Source: Hyphomonas sp. | GTDB lineage: Bacteria; Pseudomonadota; Alphaproteobacteria; Caulobacterales; Hyphomonadaceae | Assembly: GCA_002700305.1 (NCBI GenBank) | Contig: PACZ01000021.1 | Coordinates: forward strand, 1 to 64,000 | Length of the DNA stretch: 64,000 nt | Direction of reading: 5' to 3' | Part shown: positions 17,780 through 26,775 of the stretch, piece by piece | Position numbering within the stretch: the stretch's first letter is position 1 | How the letters are laid out: each line of letters opens with the position of its first letter | Made by a program: the position numbers and the translations under genes | The notes under the pieces: model-generated | Databases searched by the model: none | Seen by the model: only the letters and a program-made list of their open reading frames with translations | Told to the model about the DNA's origin: nothing

Positions 17780-18694
17780 ATGTCAGATCGTGCGCGTATC
17801 GAAGCTTTCCTGGAAATGATGTCCGCCGAGCGGGGCGCTTCGCCCAATACGCTCGACGCCTATGGGCGTGACCTGCTGGACGCGTCGGAATTTTGCGGCG
17901 GCAAGCTGGAGACCGCCGGCCCGCGAGACCTCGCCGGATGGCTGTCGGATCTTGCCGCGCGCGGCATGGCGCCGTCCTCGCAGGCGCGCAAGCTTTCCGC
18001 CGTCCGGCGGTTCTTCCGCTTCCTGTTCGAAGAAGGCGACCGCAAGGACGACCCGACCGCGAAGCTCGACGGGCCGAAGCCGTCCCGCGATGTGCCGGAT
18101 GTGCTGTCGCGCGAGGAAATGGCCCGGCTGATCGATGCCTGCGGCGAAGATTTGCGGCTGAAGGCGCTGGTCGAACTGCTCTATGGCGCGGGGCTTCGTG
18201 TGTCTGAACTGGTCTCGCTGACGCTCGGCTCCCTCCCCCGCCGCAAGGGCGAGCGCTGGGTGACGCGCGATGTCATCATTCGCGGGAAGGGCGGCAAGGA
18301 ACGGCTCTGCCCGCTGGGCGGTCCGGCGCTGGCGGCCCTTTCAGACTGGCTCGCCGTGCGCGAAGAGACCCTGCCCAAGAACAGCCTCGCCCGCACGCGC
18401 GCCGAGAAATTCGTCTTTCCCTCACGCGGAAAGGAAGGTCATCTGACGCGGCGGCGCCTCGGCCAATTGCTTGAGGAGCTGGCGATCATGGCGGGCATCC
18501 GGCCGGACCGGGTCCACCCGCATGCCCTGCGCCATGCCTATGCCACTCACCTTCTGATGGGCGGCGCAGACCTGCGCAGCGTACAGACCCTGCTGGGCCA
18601 TGCCGACATCGCCACGACCCAGATCTACACCCACGTCCTCACCGACGAACTGGCTGAATTGCTGGAGACGGCCCACCCGCTTGCCAGCCGCTGA
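17780..18694 (+). CDS. xerD: Tyrosine site-specific recombinase
   Basis: A 304-residue XerC/D-type recombinase that, with its partner, resolves chromosome dimers at dif under FtsK control. The N-terminal SAM-like domain covers about residues 1-90. Catalytic residues are in place: Arg140 (GAGLRVSEL), Lys in RGKGGKE near 170-173, His248 and Arg251 (HPHALRHAYATHL), His274 (LLGHADIATTQ) and nucleophile Tyr283 (QIYTHV). Assignment to XerD over XerC rests on overall similarity and the neighbourhood of aroK, which recurs in Caulobacterales. ftsK is about 18 kb away in this window. No integrase-like context is present. Confidence 0.88.
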   Translation: MSDRARIEAFLEMMSAERGASPNTLDAYGRDLLDASEFCGGKLETAGPRDLAGWLSDLAARGMAPSSQARKLSAVRRFFRFLFEEGDRKDDPTAKLDGPKPSRDVPDVLSREEMARLIDACGEDLRLKALVELLYGAGLRVSELVSLTLGSLPRRKGERWVTRDVIIRGKGGKERLCPLGGPALAALSDWLAVREETLPKNSLARTRAEKFVFPSRGKEGHLTRRRLGQLLEELAIMAGIRPDRVHPHALRHAYATHLLMGGADLRSVQTLLGHADIATTQIYTHVLTDELAELLETAHPLASR

Positions 18695-18771
18695 GCCGCG
18701 AAACAGCAAAACGCGCTTGCGATCAGGCCGCTGTGGACCGATATTGGCCGCATCTGATGTGGAGAGAGCCC

Positions 18772-19008
18772 ATGGGCCCGTTGATTAAAGCGATTATTCC
18801 GGCCGCACTGCTGACCGAGATCGCAGCCATTGTGTTCTTCACGGCCACCTGGTCGATCCTGGCGGAAATGCATTTCGGCAAATCGGTCATTCTTGGCGGC
18901 GAAGCGGTGACGGCCATTGGCGTCGTCGCAATTGGTGTTGCGGTCTTCCGCCGCGCCATCCGCTCTGAAAAGCGCATGGCGTCAGGCGAAACAACGGCCG
19001 ACGCCTAA
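18772..19008 (+). CDS. Small two-helix membrane protein
   Basis: A 78-residue protein with two clear hydrophobic helices (AIIPAALLTEIAAIVFFTATW and a second from about residue 38, AVTAIGVVAIGVAVF) and a basic-then-acidic tail. The ATG at 18772 follows GGAGAG by about 5 bases; an earlier in-frame ATG at 18733 lacks a ribosome site. The family is not recognised. It follows xerD by 77 bases and converges on the yqaE-like gene. Confidence 0.65.
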   Translation: MGPLIKAIIPAALLTEIAAIVFFTATWSILAEMHFGKSVILGGEAVTAIGVVAIGVAVFRRAIRSEKRMASGETTADA

Positions 19009-19029
19009 GCGCCGGCAACGCGGCTTCTT

Positions 19030-19206
19030 TTAAATCTCGATTGCGTTCGACCCGCGCGTCTGGACCCAGAAGGCGTGGATAACGCCCGGAAGCCAGCCGA
19101 TCAGCGTAAGAAGCACGTTGATCAATAGCTGCGTACCGATCCCTTCCTTGAGTGCAACAGGCACAGGCGGGAACAGGATGGTCAGCAGGATCATCAGAAT
19201 AGACAT
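19030..19206 (-). CDS. YqaE/Pmp3 family membrane protein (58 residues)
   Basis: A gene of 58 codons translating as MSILMILLTILFPPVPVAL and continuing through a second helix to a VIHAFWVQTRG tail. The pattern of two transmembrane helices, the PPVPV proline motif, GIGTQLLINVLLTLIGWLPG and a terminal IHAFW matches the YqaE/Pmp3 (UPF0057) family, which in other organisms responds to salt, cold or envelope stress. AAAGG lies 8 bases before the ATG. It stands alone on the minus strand and converges with the small membrane gene at 18772-19008. Confidence 0.85.
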   Translation of the reverse strand: MSILMILLTILFPPVPVALKEGIGTQLLINVLLTLIGWLPGVIHAFWVQTRGSNAIEI

Positions 19207-19352
19207 GATTTGACCTTTCTCATCAGCTTTTCACCCCAGACCAACGCCTGAGGGCGGGGGTCGTTCCCTCTGTTGGTCTCGCGGCAATCTGAGGATTTGA
19301 CGCGCTGCAACATTCGCCCTAGGCGTAACGGCAAAAGTCAGGGGCAGAGAAC

Positions 19353-20408
19353 ATGTCACAGAAAACACCGCGCAATTTCTTCAAGCCGCTCGCCATCGGC
19401 GCGCCGGAACCGATGCGGGACCTGCCCGTCAAGCTGGAGCGGATGATCCATTTCGTGCCGCCGCACCTTGATAAAGTTCGCGCGAAAGTGCCGTCCATGG
19501 CCCCGGGCGTCGACGTGATCCTGGCAAACCTTGAAGACGCCATCCCGGCCGATGCCAAGGACGCCGCCCGGGCCGGCGCCATCGAGATGGCCAACATGTA
19601 TGACTGGCAGGGCAAGGGCACCGGCTTCTGGAGCCGGGTGAACCCGCTGAACTCACCCTGGTTCCAGGAAGATGTTTCGCAGCTGGTCCTGAATGCCGGC
19701 CACCAGCTGGACGTGATCATGCTGCCCAAGGTCGAAGGTCCGTGGGACATCCATTTTGCCGACCAGTATGTCGCCCAGCTGGAAGCCAAGGCAGGCCTCA
19801 CCCGCCCCATCCTGTTCCACGCCATTCTCGAAACCGCGCAGGGCATGGCCCTCGTTGAAGAGATTGCGCTCGCCTCCCCGCGCATGCAGGGCATCAGCCT
19901 CGGCCCGGCAGATCTTGCCGCCGACCGCAAGATGAAGACGACCCGCGTCGGCGGCGGCCACCCCTTCTATCGCGTGATCGAGGATCCGAAGGAAGACGGC
20001 AGCGCCCGCGCCAGTGCCCAGCAGGACCCGTGGCACTACACGATTGCCCGCATGGTCGACGCCTGCCGCATGGCCGGCATCAATGCCTTCTACGGGCCCT
20101 TCGGTGACATTGCCGACCTCGACGCCTGCGAACAGCAGTTCCGCAATGCCTTCCTGCTCGGCTGTTCCGGTACGTGGAGCCTGCACCCGAACCAGATCGC
20201 CATCGCCAAGAAAGTCTTCAGCCCGGACCCGGACGAAGTGAAGTTCGCCCGCAAGATTCTGGCCGCCATGCCGGACGGCACCGGCGTCGCCATGATCGAC
20301 GGCAAGATGCAGGACGATGCGACCTGGAAGCAGGCCAAGGTGATCTCCGACCTTGCAGACCTCGTCGCCTCGAAAGATCCGGATCTCGCTGCCGCTTACG
20401 GGGCCTGA
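19353..20408 (+). CDS. mcl: Malyl-CoA / beta-methylmalyl-CoA / citramalyl-CoA lyase
   Basis: A 351-residue member of the HpcH/HpaI aldolase-citrate lyase superfamily. The text of the protein is very like the Chloroflexus MCL of the 3-hydroxypropionate bicycle as I recall it: [12 protein letters not shown] at the N terminus, [44 protein letters not shown] and [19 protein letters not shown]. Known activity of this subfamily is Mg-dependent cleavage of malyl-CoA, methylmalyl-CoA or citramalyl-CoA into acetyl- or propionyl-CoA, glyoxylate or pyruvate. No other bicycle genes are adjacent, so the substrate here is uncertain; glyoxylate or C5-dicarboxylate metabolism is plausible. Confidence 0.85.
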   Translation: MSQKTPRNFFKPLAIGAPEPMRDLPVKLERMIHFVPPHLDKVRAKVPSMAPGVDVILANLEDAIPADAKDAARAGAIEMANMYDWQGKGTGFWSRVNPLNSPWFQEDVSQLVLNAGHQLDVIMLPKVEGPWDIHFADQYVAQLEAKAGLTRPILFHAILETAQGMALVEEIALASPRMQGISLGPADLAADRKMKTTRVGGGHPFYRVIEDPKEDGSARASAQQDPWHYTIARMVDACRMAGINAFYGPFGDIADLDACEQQFRNAFLLGCSGTWSLHPNQIAIAKKVFSPDPDEVKFARKILAAMPDGTGVAMIDGKMQDDATWKQAKVISDLADLVASKDPDLAAAYGA

Positions 20409-20439
20409 TCGGCTCTTTCCCTACGGGCGCTGCGTGCTA

Positions 20440-20458
20440 GGTTGTTCTCTCAACAACC
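20440..20458. other. Short inverted repeat after mcl
   Basis: GGTTGTT-CTCTC-AACAACC is a 7-bp perfect hairpin 31 bases after the mcl stop. It lacks a T tract, so it could be a weak terminator, an mRNA 3'-end stabiliser or an operator for the next gene at 20513. Confidence 0.4.
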
Positions 20459-20512
20459 GGATCACGGCCCTGCCTGTATCGGGCGCGCTGTTGCGAATGG
20501 AGTTCTGCATCA

Positions 20513-20944
20513 ATGACTAGGCAGCATCTTGTGCCGATGACCGGCTATGAGCCGAACCTGCAACGCTGGTTCGATTGGATGGAAGGCGATCACTCCCCCG
20601 AAGGCCTGTCCGGCCAGCTGGCCGACAATGTCGTCTTCCGCAGCCCGGTCGTGCACACGCCGCAGGAAGGCAAGCCGGTCACGATGGCCTATCTCACCGC
20701 GGCCGGAGAGACGCTCGGCGGAGACACGTTCCGCTACGTCCGCGTCTTCGATTGCGGCGACAAGGCGGTGCTGGAATTCGAATGCATCATGGACGGCATC
20801 CAGGTGAACGGCGTCGACATGATCGAATGGAACGCCGACGGCCAGATTGTCGATTTCAAGGTGATGGTCCGCCCCCTGAAGGCCATCCAGACTGTCCATG
20901 CGGCCATGGGTGCCATGCTGGCGAAGATGAAGGCCGGCGCGTGA
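20513..20944 (+). CDS. NTF2-like / SnoaL-like protein
   Basis: A 143-residue protein with the cone-like NTF2 fold pattern: an N-terminal helix (LQRWFDWME), a short LSGQLADNVVFRSP strand entry, central strands, and IEWNADGQIVDFKVMVRP near the end. Family members range from isomerases and hydratases to ligand-binding proteins, so the reaction cannot be read from sequence. The stop overlaps the GTG start of the GNAT gene by 4 bases (GTGA), indicating co-translation. Confidence 0.75.
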   Translation: MTRQHLVPMTGYEPNLQRWFDWMEGDHSPEGLSGQLADNVVFRSPVVHTPQEGKPVTMAYLTAAGETLGGDTFRYVRVFDCGDKAVLEFECIMDGIQVNGVDMIEWNADGQIVDFKVMVRPLKAIQTVHAAMGAMLAKMKAGA

Positions 20945-21459
20945 ACCCACCGACATTGACGACAGACCGGCTGATTCTGCGCCCGTTTGAAGAAGCCGAC
21001 TATCCGCACGCTGCCGCCATGTGGGGTGATGCCGACGTGGTCCGCTATATCGGCGGGGTGACCCGCAGCCCGCAGGATGTGTGGTTTGCCTCCGTGCGCG
21101 GACGCGGCATGTGGAACGTGAAAGGCTTCGGCTACTGGACCGTGCTGGACCGCGAGACCGGCACCTGGCTCGGCGAGGCCGGCTTCTCCGATTTCAAAAG
21201 GGGCATGTCGCCGAACCTGTCGGAATGGCCGGAAGCCGGCTGGGCGTTCGGGCGCGCTTCATGGGGCCGCGGCATCGGCAGCGAAGTCGTGAAGCGGATG
21301 CACGCATGGCTGGACGAAACCCGTCCGGGCAAGAGCGTCTGTATCATTGATGAAGACAATGTTGCCTCACGCCGGGTCGCGGAAAAGGCGGGCTATATGC
21401 TCTGGACGATGTCGTCGCTGGGCGACCATCCGGTCACGGTCTATCACCGCGTCCCCTAG
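20941..21459 (+). CDS. GNAT N-acetyltransferase (RimJ/RimL type)
   Basis: A 172-residue acetyltransferase-like protein beginning at GTG 20941 (NPPTLTTDRLILRPFEEAD, the usual N terminus of the Acetyltransf_3 group). The acetyl-CoA loop appears as FGRASWGRGIGSEVV, and the C-terminal NVASRRVAEKAGYM segment is typical. The substrate is unknown. It overlaps the NTF2-like stop by 4 bases and the end of the convergent EAL gene by 4 bases. Confidence 0.85.
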   Translation: MNPPTLTTDRLILRPFEEADYPHAAAMWGDADVVRYIGGVTRSPQDVWFASVRGRGMWNVKGFGYWTVLDRETGTWLGEAGFSDFKRGMSPNLSEWPEAGWAFGRASWGRGIGSEVVKRMHAWLDETRPGKSVCIIDEDNVASRRVAEKAGYMLWTMSSLGDHPVTVYHRVP

Positions 21460-23204
21460 CTTGCCTTGCGGGAAGTGTCCAATCGGGCGTCCCAGCCGCG
21501 CAGAAGTTCCAGGAACCCTTCCTGCGGCAGGCCCGGGGAGTAGAGGAAGCCCTGCGCCATGGAACAGCCGCGCCGCGACAAAAACTCTGCCTGGCGGTCG
21601 GTTTCGACGCCTTCAGCCACCGTCTTCAGGCCCAGCGTTTCCGCCATGGCAAGGATCATCTCGACAATCGCCGGCGCCTGACGGTCCGCATCCAGAGCAG
21701 ACACAAACTGACGGTCGATCTTGAACACATCGAACGGCAGCTGGGTCAGCATGGACAGGTTCGAATGCCCCGTGCCGAAATCGTCGAGAGCCAGCTTCAC
21801 GCCCAAAGCCCGCAGCGGACGCATCACCCGGTCCACCTTGGTCGGATCGGACACGGCCATGCTTTCCGTGATCTCCAGTTCCAGGCGGCCCGGCGGCAGG
21901 CCCGTCCGCTTCAGCACTTCGAGGACCAGGTTTGTCAGGTCGACTGTCATGAACTGGCGCGGCGACACGTTGACGGCAACAGAGACGTCAAAGCCTTCCT
22001 TCATCCAGACCACGGCGCATTCGCAGGCCGATTCGAGGATCTGTTCGCCGATCTGGTTGACGAGACCGGTTTCCTCCGCCAGCGGAATAAAGGCCGCCGG
22101 GGAAATGATCTTGCCGTTCGCGCGCTGCCAGCGGGCGAGCGCTTCGCAGCCGACGATCTTGCCGCTGGCAAAGTCAACCTTCGGCTGGAACACGGCCTTG
22201 AATTCGCGCGCGGCGACAGCTTCGCGCAATTCGGCTTCCAGCATGTATTTGCCACGGGCCACGCGGTTGAGCCGCGGCGAGAAATAGCGGAAGCCGGATG
22301 CCGATTCCTGACGCACCTGCTGAAGCGCGAGATCTGCATGGCGGAACAGTTTCTGTGCCGTGTCGGCATCTTCCGGCGCGATGACGATGCCGCCCGACAT
22401 GCCGACGCTGATTGACTGGCCATTGATCTCGAAAGGCTGGGCAAAGGCAACGCGGATAGCCCGCGCAATGTTCGACACGCTTTCGCGGGTGATGGCGTTC
22501 GGCAGGAAGATCGCAAACTGATCATTGTGCAGGGCCGCGATCATCGAGCCGTCGAGGCTGGCCGCCACCGGGGCGTCGAGATGGGAGAGACAACCGGTCA
22601 GGCGCTCACCGACCGAATTCAGCAGCGAATTGGTCGCGAGACTGCCGAGGCGTTCGGCGGCCCGGCCGAACTGATCGAGGTCGAGCAGGAAGAAGGCCGC
22701 CGGCGCGTCGAACGAGGCATAAGGCAGTTTGCGCTCGATATAGGCTTCCAGCGCGATCGTGTTCGGCAGGCCGGTCTGCTGGTCGACATAGGCGATCCGT
22801 TCAAGGCGCTCATTCTCGCGGCGCAGATGGCTGACCCGGCGGGTCACCGCAACGCGCAGGCGGCGCAGTTCCTTGAACATGACCGATTCCACGCCGCGCG
22901 GCCGCATCGACGTCGTATCGTCCAGATAGGCGAGAAATCTCTGCAGAACCTGCTGGAAAGACCGGGCGAGCAGGAAGGACGCCCCTGCCCCGCACGTAAT
23001 GGAGATCAGCAGAAGTCCCAGGACGACTTCGGGAGGGGATGCCATATCGTTCCAGGCGTGTCCGCCGAACACCACACGATAGGTCTGTTCGAGGACAGTC
23101 ACTGCGCCAAAGACCAGAACAGCCGCTATCGCGCCGACAAAAGCGGCGAATGCCGGCAGCGTCATAGAGCCGAAAAACCGGCGTATCTGCGACAGTTTGC
23201 GCAA
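21456..23204 (-). CDS. Membrane EAL phosphodiesterase with degenerate GGDEF domain
   Basis: A 582-residue protein with two N-terminal transmembrane helices (about 15-38 and 58-80), a GGDEF-like domain and an EAL domain. The GGDEF motif is lost (HNDQF at about residue 225), so diguanylate cyclase activity is unlikely. EAL catalytic motifs are intact: GCEALARW, VNVSPRQF, LELEITES, LDDFGTGHSN, FKIDRQFV and VAEGVET. The inferred role is c-di-GMP hydrolysis, perhaps tuned by the inactive GGDEF domain. The start is a TTG with GAGG 5 bases upstream; an ATG at 23165 is the alternative. It diverges from hisB. Confidence 0.88.
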   Translation of the reverse strand: MRKLSQIRRFFGSMTLPAFAAFVGAIAAVLVFGAVTVLEQTYRVVFGGHAWNDMASPPEVVLGLLLISITCGAGASFLLARSFQQVLQRFLAYLDDTTSMRPRGVESVMFKELRRLRVAVTRRVSHLRRENERLERIAYVDQQTGLPNTIALEAYIERKLPYASFDAPAAFFLLDLDQFGRAAERLGSLATNSLLNSVGERLTGCLSHLDAPVAASLDGSMIAALHNDQFAIFLPNAITRESVSNIARAIRVAFAQPFEINGQSISVGMSGGIVIAPEDADTAQKLFRHADLALQQVRQESASGFRYFSPRLNRVARGKYMLEAELREAVAAREFKAVFQPKVDFASGKIVGCEALARWQRANGKIISPAAFIPLAEETGLVNQIGEQILESACECAVVWMKEGFDVSVAVNVSPRQFMTVDLTNLVLEVLKRTGLPPGRLELEITESMAVSDPTKVDRVMRPLRALGVKLALDDFGTGHSNLSMLTQLPFDVFKIDRQFVSALDADRQAPAIVEMILAMAETLGLKTVAEGVETDRQAEFLSRRGCSMAQGFLYSPGLPQEGFLELLRGWDARLDTSRKAS

Positions 23205-23327
23205 AATTACCTCGCCTCAACACACCGGAGGGCGTGCTTTCCCGAGCGCACATTCCTGCAATATGTTTAGAAATCAGTGAACAAGATGCGCTAGCTGTTG
23301 TGCGATCTACACACTATATCGGCCCCC

Positions 23328-23924
23328 ATGACCCAGAACCGCACCGCCACCGTCAGCCGCAAGACCAAGGAAACGGATATTTCCGTCACCCTCGACCTCG
23401 ATGGCACAGGAAAATCCGACATCCAGACCGGCATCGGCTTTTTCGACCATATGCTGGAGAGTTTCTCCAAGCATTCGGCCATCGACCTGACCGTGCGCTG
23501 CGACGGCGACCTGCATATCGACATGCACCACAGTGTCGAGGATACGGGCATTGTCATCGGCCAGGCCATCCTCAAGGCGCTGGGCGATTTTGCTGGCATC
23601 ACCCGTTTCGGCACGGCCTACATCCCGATGGATGAGACGCTGAGCCGTGCGAGCCTCGACCTCTGCAAGCGGCCTTACCTGGTGTGGAAAGTACAGTTCA
23701 CGCGCGACAAGATCGGCGAGATGGACACAGAGCTCTTCAAGGAGTTCTTCCACGCCCTCGCCGGAAATGGCGGCATGTGCCTGCATGTGGAGAACCTCTA
23801 CGGCGAAAACTGCCACCACATTGCCGAAAGCTGCTTCAAGGCCACGGCCCGCGCCCTGCGCGCCGCTGTTGAAGTCGACCCGCGCCTCGGCGGGCAGGCG
23901 GCCAGTACCAAGGGCAGCCTTTAG
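23328..23924 (+). CDS. hisB: Imidazoleglycerol-phosphate dehydratase
   Basis: Carries out the sixth step of histidine synthesis, dehydrating imidazole glycerol phosphate to imidazole acetol phosphate with a Mn centre. The 198-residue protein has the family motifs [27 protein letters not shown], and near the C terminus [13 protein letters not shown], which supply the metal-binding histidines. The ATG at 23328 ([13 protein letters not shown]) has no Shine-Dalgarno sequence upstream, so a very short leader is possible. It is monofunctional, not the fused phosphatase form. It begins the his series but is followed by unrelated genes. Confidence 0.96.
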   Translation: MTQNRTATVSRKTKETDISVTLDLDGTGKSDIQTGIGFFDHMLESFSKHSAIDLTVRCDGDLHIDMHHSVEDTGIVIGQAILKALGDFAGITRFGTAYIPMDETLSRASLDLCKRPYLVWKVQFTRDKIGEMDTELFKEFFHALAGNGGMCLHVENLYGENCHHIAESCFKATARALRAAVEVDPRLGGQAASTKGSL

Positions 23925-24167
23925 CCCCTTCTGCCTTCAAGCCATGCCTATGCCTGCACGACAGGCAGGAATACTTGTGCCTGAAGTCATCCCTGATTCT
24001 GCATTTGGCTGAAACACGGATTTGTTTCACCGAAATGCTTTGAATACGTAATCTATACTTCACACCCTGAAACTTCAGGAAATTTTGATTTCAGCTTTTA
24101 TTTTGGAGCTGATGTAAATATCGATTTCATCCCCATATATACTTGGCGGGATATTTTTTCCGCACAG

Positions 24168-24326
24168 ATGAAAGCCGATCCGATGTCCTCCCAGAACGAT
24201 AACAAGAAGCAGGGCAAGCCTGGAAAACCTTCGCAGCCGCCTGTGCCGCAAACGCTGCAGGAAAAGCGCGCGGAACAAGCGCGCCAGCAAGGCAAGCAGG
24301 ACAAGGAAATCCCCCTGAAGAGATAG
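24168..24326 (+). CDS. Small charged, disordered protein (52 residues)
   Basis: A 52-codon gene giving MKADPMSSQNDNKKQGKPGK followed by PSQPPVPQTL and a Lys/Gln/Arg-rich tail. It is dominated by Lys, Gln, Pro and Arg with no hydrophobic core, so it should be intrinsically disordered. Codon use resembles neighbouring genes although the DNA just upstream is AT-rich. Start choice is uncertain (24168 or 24183). A strong hairpin terminator at 24377 supports a real transcript. No family recognised. Confidence 0.5.
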   Translation: MKADPMSSQNDNKKQGKPGKPSQPPVPQTLQEKRAEQARQQGKQDKEIPLKR

Positions 24327-24376
24327 GTGTTCCCGAAAGCGGCCGGGCACCCCCCTACGCCTGACCGCCCCTTGGG

Positions 24377-24411
24377 AGCCGCGTCCGGATCAATCCTCCG
24401 GATGCGGCTTT
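24377..24411 (+). terminator. Rho-independent terminator
   Basis: AGCCGCGTCCGGA and TCCGGATGCGGCT form a 13-bp stem with one G-U pair and a 7-base loop, ending in TTT. It lies 51 bases after the small charged gene and before the gene at 24469. Confidence 0.65.
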
Positions 24412-24468
24412 CCCGCATCAGTCCGGCGTCCATGAGGGGTGAGAGATGGAGACCGCAAAGGAACCACA

Positions 24469-24765
24469 ATGACGAATCGCATTTCAAAACAGCTGGTAAC
24501 GTTCCGAAGCCCGTTCTATCTCGAAAGTCTCGAAGACGAATGGCCTGCGGGCAATTATACGATCGAGACGGAAGAAGAGCCTCTGGACAGCCCGTCCTTT
24601 CTCGCCTTCCGCCGGGTGTGCACCACGATGATCGTCCATACCAAACACCGCGGGCGGACGCAGACCCGGTTCGTAATCATTGACCCCGCCGACCTGGCCG
24701 CCGCGCAGGCGCGCGACCAGCAGCCGCTGGACCGGGCAGAAAACGAAGGCATGACGGGCAGCTGA
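24469..24765 (+). CDS. Conserved hypothetical protein
   Basis: A 98-residue protein starting MTNRISKQLVTFRSPFYL. The pattern of an early strand (VTFRSPFYL), a PAGNYTIETEEEPLD motif and FLAFRRVCTTMIV is familiar to me from small alphaproteobacterial hypothetical proteins of similar length, but no function is known. AAAGGA stands 6 bases before the ATG at 24469. It has no operon partner; the next gene converges. Confidence 0.7.
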   Translation: MTNRISKQLVTFRSPFYLESLEDEWPAGNYTIETEEEPLDSPSFLAFRRVCTTMIVHTKHRGRTQTRFVIIDPADLAAAQARDQQPLDRAENEGMTGS

Positions 24766-24810
24766 CCCGGCGGCCCAAATCCGCCCAAGCCAGCGCCCGG
24801 CGATCAGACC

Positions 24811-26247
24811 CTATTTCCGGTAATCGAGCGGCGGATCGCGGTCGCCGAGAAGCGAGCGGTACTGATAATCCGGCCCGCGCTTTTCATCGAACTCCTCGCG
24901 GGCTGCCTCGCGCAAATCCGGGTTCGTGAACAGTTCGATCGCCGCCAGAGTCAGCGTCTTGGACGCCACCTGCGTGCCCTTGTGGCCGATGGATGTGCCG
25001 GACGCAGCAACCGCCTGCCAGGAATGGGCCGGCGTGCCCGGCACCCAGGTCGCCGTGTTCAGGCCAACGGTCGGCACCGCATAAGAGACATCGCCCACAT
25101 CGGTGGAACCGTAACCGAGCGTGACTTCATAAGGCTGGATCTCCGCTTCCGAGCCGATCGGCAGGCTCGGCGTGGTCAGCGTGGCATAGATCGCCTCGGC
25201 GAAGGCTTTCTCCTCGTCATCATACGTAACCCCGCCAACTTCGCGCAGCTTTGCGTCCATCATTTTCGCCAGCGTCTCGTTCACCAGCAGCGGATTGTTG
25301 CCATGGATGATTTCCCAGTCGACCGTCGTGCCCGTGCCGAGGGCCGCGCCGCGGGCGGCATCTTCCAAGCGCGTCCAGATCGCTTCGACGCCATCGGCAG
25401 ACGGATGGCGCACATAGTAGAAGACTTCGGCAAAGTCCGGCACCACGTTCGGGGCAGCGCCGCCGGAGGTGATGACGTAATGGATGCGCGACTCCTGCGG
25501 CACGTGCTCGCGCATCATGTTGGCCATCATGTTGAACGCCTCGACCCCGTCGAGCGCCGAGCGGCCTTTCTCCGGCGCCCCCGCTGCGTGAGCCGAGAGG
25601 CCGTGGAAACGGAACTTGGCCGAGCGGTTGGCCAGCGTCGTGCGCGCAGCCGCCGAGTTGCGGTCTCCCGCATGCCAGTGGAGCGCGATGTCGACATCGT
25701 CGAACAGGCCCGCGCGGACCATGTAGACCTTGCCGCTGCCGCCCTCTTCCGCGGGCGTGCCGTACAGCCGGATGCGGCCGGGCGTGCCGGTCTCTTCCAG
25801 CCAGTCCTTGATGGCGATGGCCGCCGTGGTGGAGCCTGCCGCAAAGAGATTGTGCCCGCAGGCATGGCCCGCGCCCATGCCGTCCCGCTCTTCCCGGTCC
25901 GGGCTGGCAGTCTGGTTGATGCCCGGCAGCGCGTCGAACTCGGCGAGGATCGCGATCACCGGGCCGCCTGTGCCGTATTCCGCCACGAAGGCCGTCGGGA
26001 TGCCGGCGACACCCGCCTCTACGTCAAAGCCTTCGACTTTCAGCGTCTGCTGGAGAAGCCCGGAGGATTTTTCCTCCTGATAGCCAACCTCGGCCCACTC
26101 CCAGATCTGATCCGACAGGCTATTCGAAAGCTCCGCCTTTTCTTCCACCTGTTCGATCAGTTTCGCGTCGCGGCTGTCCGGCCAGGCGGGCCCTGTGATG
26201 CAGGCGGCGAGGAGCGCGGTGGAGAGAAGTGGCAGGATGGGGCGCAT
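24811..26247 (-). CDS. M20 family amidohydrolase, lipoprotein (AbgB-like)
   Basis: A 478-residue M20-type metallohydrolase. The lipobox LSTALLAAC puts the lipidated cysteine at residue 16. Catalytic-type motifs include ILAEFDALPGI, GHACGHNLFAAGS, YGTPAEEGGSGK, and SAHAAGAPEKGRSALDGVE in the dimerisation domain. The closest known groups are p-aminobenzoyl-glutamate hydrolase subunit B and other peptidase-like amidohydrolases; the substrate is probably an N-acyl amino acid or short peptide. The ATG at 26247 is preferred because it yields the signal peptide. It lies between hisB and hisH on the opposite strand and is unrelated to histidine synthesis. Confidence 0.85.
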   Translation of the reverse strand: MRPILPLLSTALLAACITGPAWPDSRDAKLIEQVEEKAELSNSLSDQIWEWAEVGYQEEKSSGLLQQTLKVEGFDVEAGVAGIPTAFVAEYGTGGPVIAILAEFDALPGINQTASPDREERDGMGAGHACGHNLFAAGSTTAAIAIKDWLEETGTPGRIRLYGTPAEEGGSGKVYMVRAGLFDDVDIALHWHAGDRNSAAARTTLANRSAKFRFHGLSAHAAGAPEKGRSALDGVEAFNMMANMMREHVPQESRIHYVITSGGAAPNVVPDFAEVFYYVRHPSADGVEAIWTRLEDAARGAALGTGTTVDWEIIHGNNPLLVNETLAKMMDAKLREVGGVTYDDEEKAFAEAIYATLTTPSLPIGSEAEIQPYEVTLGYGSTDVGDVSYAVPTVGLNTATWVPGTPAHSWQAVAASGTSIGHKGTQVASKTLTLAAIELFTNPDLREAAREEFDEKRGPDYQYRSLLGDRDPPLDYRK

Positions 26248-26336
26248 GGGGCATAACTCCGTCTGATCGTCCGAATCTGGCCCGGACATTGGGACAGGCC
26301 ATGCCGCCGCACAAGGAAAACCGGCCCGCCGCGCTG

Positions 26337-26654
26337 TCAGACAGAGCCTTCGCGTTCGATCACGAGCACGCGGGCTTCCCCGATGGGATGGGCCACGTGC
26401 TCGTCCCCTGCCCCGGCGACGAACATGTCGCCTGCGCCGAGCTGGACGATCTTTTCCGCACCATGCTCCCGGTAATGCATGTCGACTACGCCCTGCATGA
26501 CAACGAAGACTTCCGTGCCGTCATTGACGTGCCACTTGTAGGGCTGGTCGGTCCAGTGGAGGCGCACGGTCGCCCCGTCGATGCGGGCGATGTCGCGCGC
26601 GCCCCAGGCCTCCCCGGCCCGGAACGTTTTCGCATCCTGTATGATTTCCGGCAT
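26337..26654 (-). CDS. Small cupin-domain protein
   Basis: A 105-residue single-domain cupin starting MPEIIQDAKTFRAGEAWG. Cupin motif 1 appears as WHVNDGTEVFVVMQGVVDM and motif 2 as GDMFVAGAGDEHVAHPIG, with the histidine and glutamate pattern of a metal site. Substrate unknown. A longer in-frame start at 26732 has no support from the family length. It diverges from hisH; the 121 bases between hold no other gene. Confidence 0.8.
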   Translation of the reverse strand: MPEIIQDAKTFRAGEAWGARDIARIDGATVRLHWTDQPYKWHVNDGTEVFVVMQGVVDMHYREHGAEKIVQLGAGDMFVAGAGDEHVAHPIGEARVLVIEREGSV

Positions 26655-26775
26655 GAATAACCCTGTGTTCGATACTGGCAGCGGCCCCAGCCTAGCCCGG
26701 TTTCCCACAAGGAAGAACCACGCCCGTGACACGAAATGGCTTTTCCTATGCGCCCCGCCCGGCTAACACGCGCGC

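Noticed and set aside
17780-18694. Tyrosine recombinase as sign of an integrated element
   Set aside because: Length, motif set and aroK neighbourhood fit the housekeeping XerD.
24982-26256. 424-codon plus-strand frame over the M20 gene
   Set aside because: Opposite strand has clear amidohydrolase motifs and a lipobox; this frame has none.
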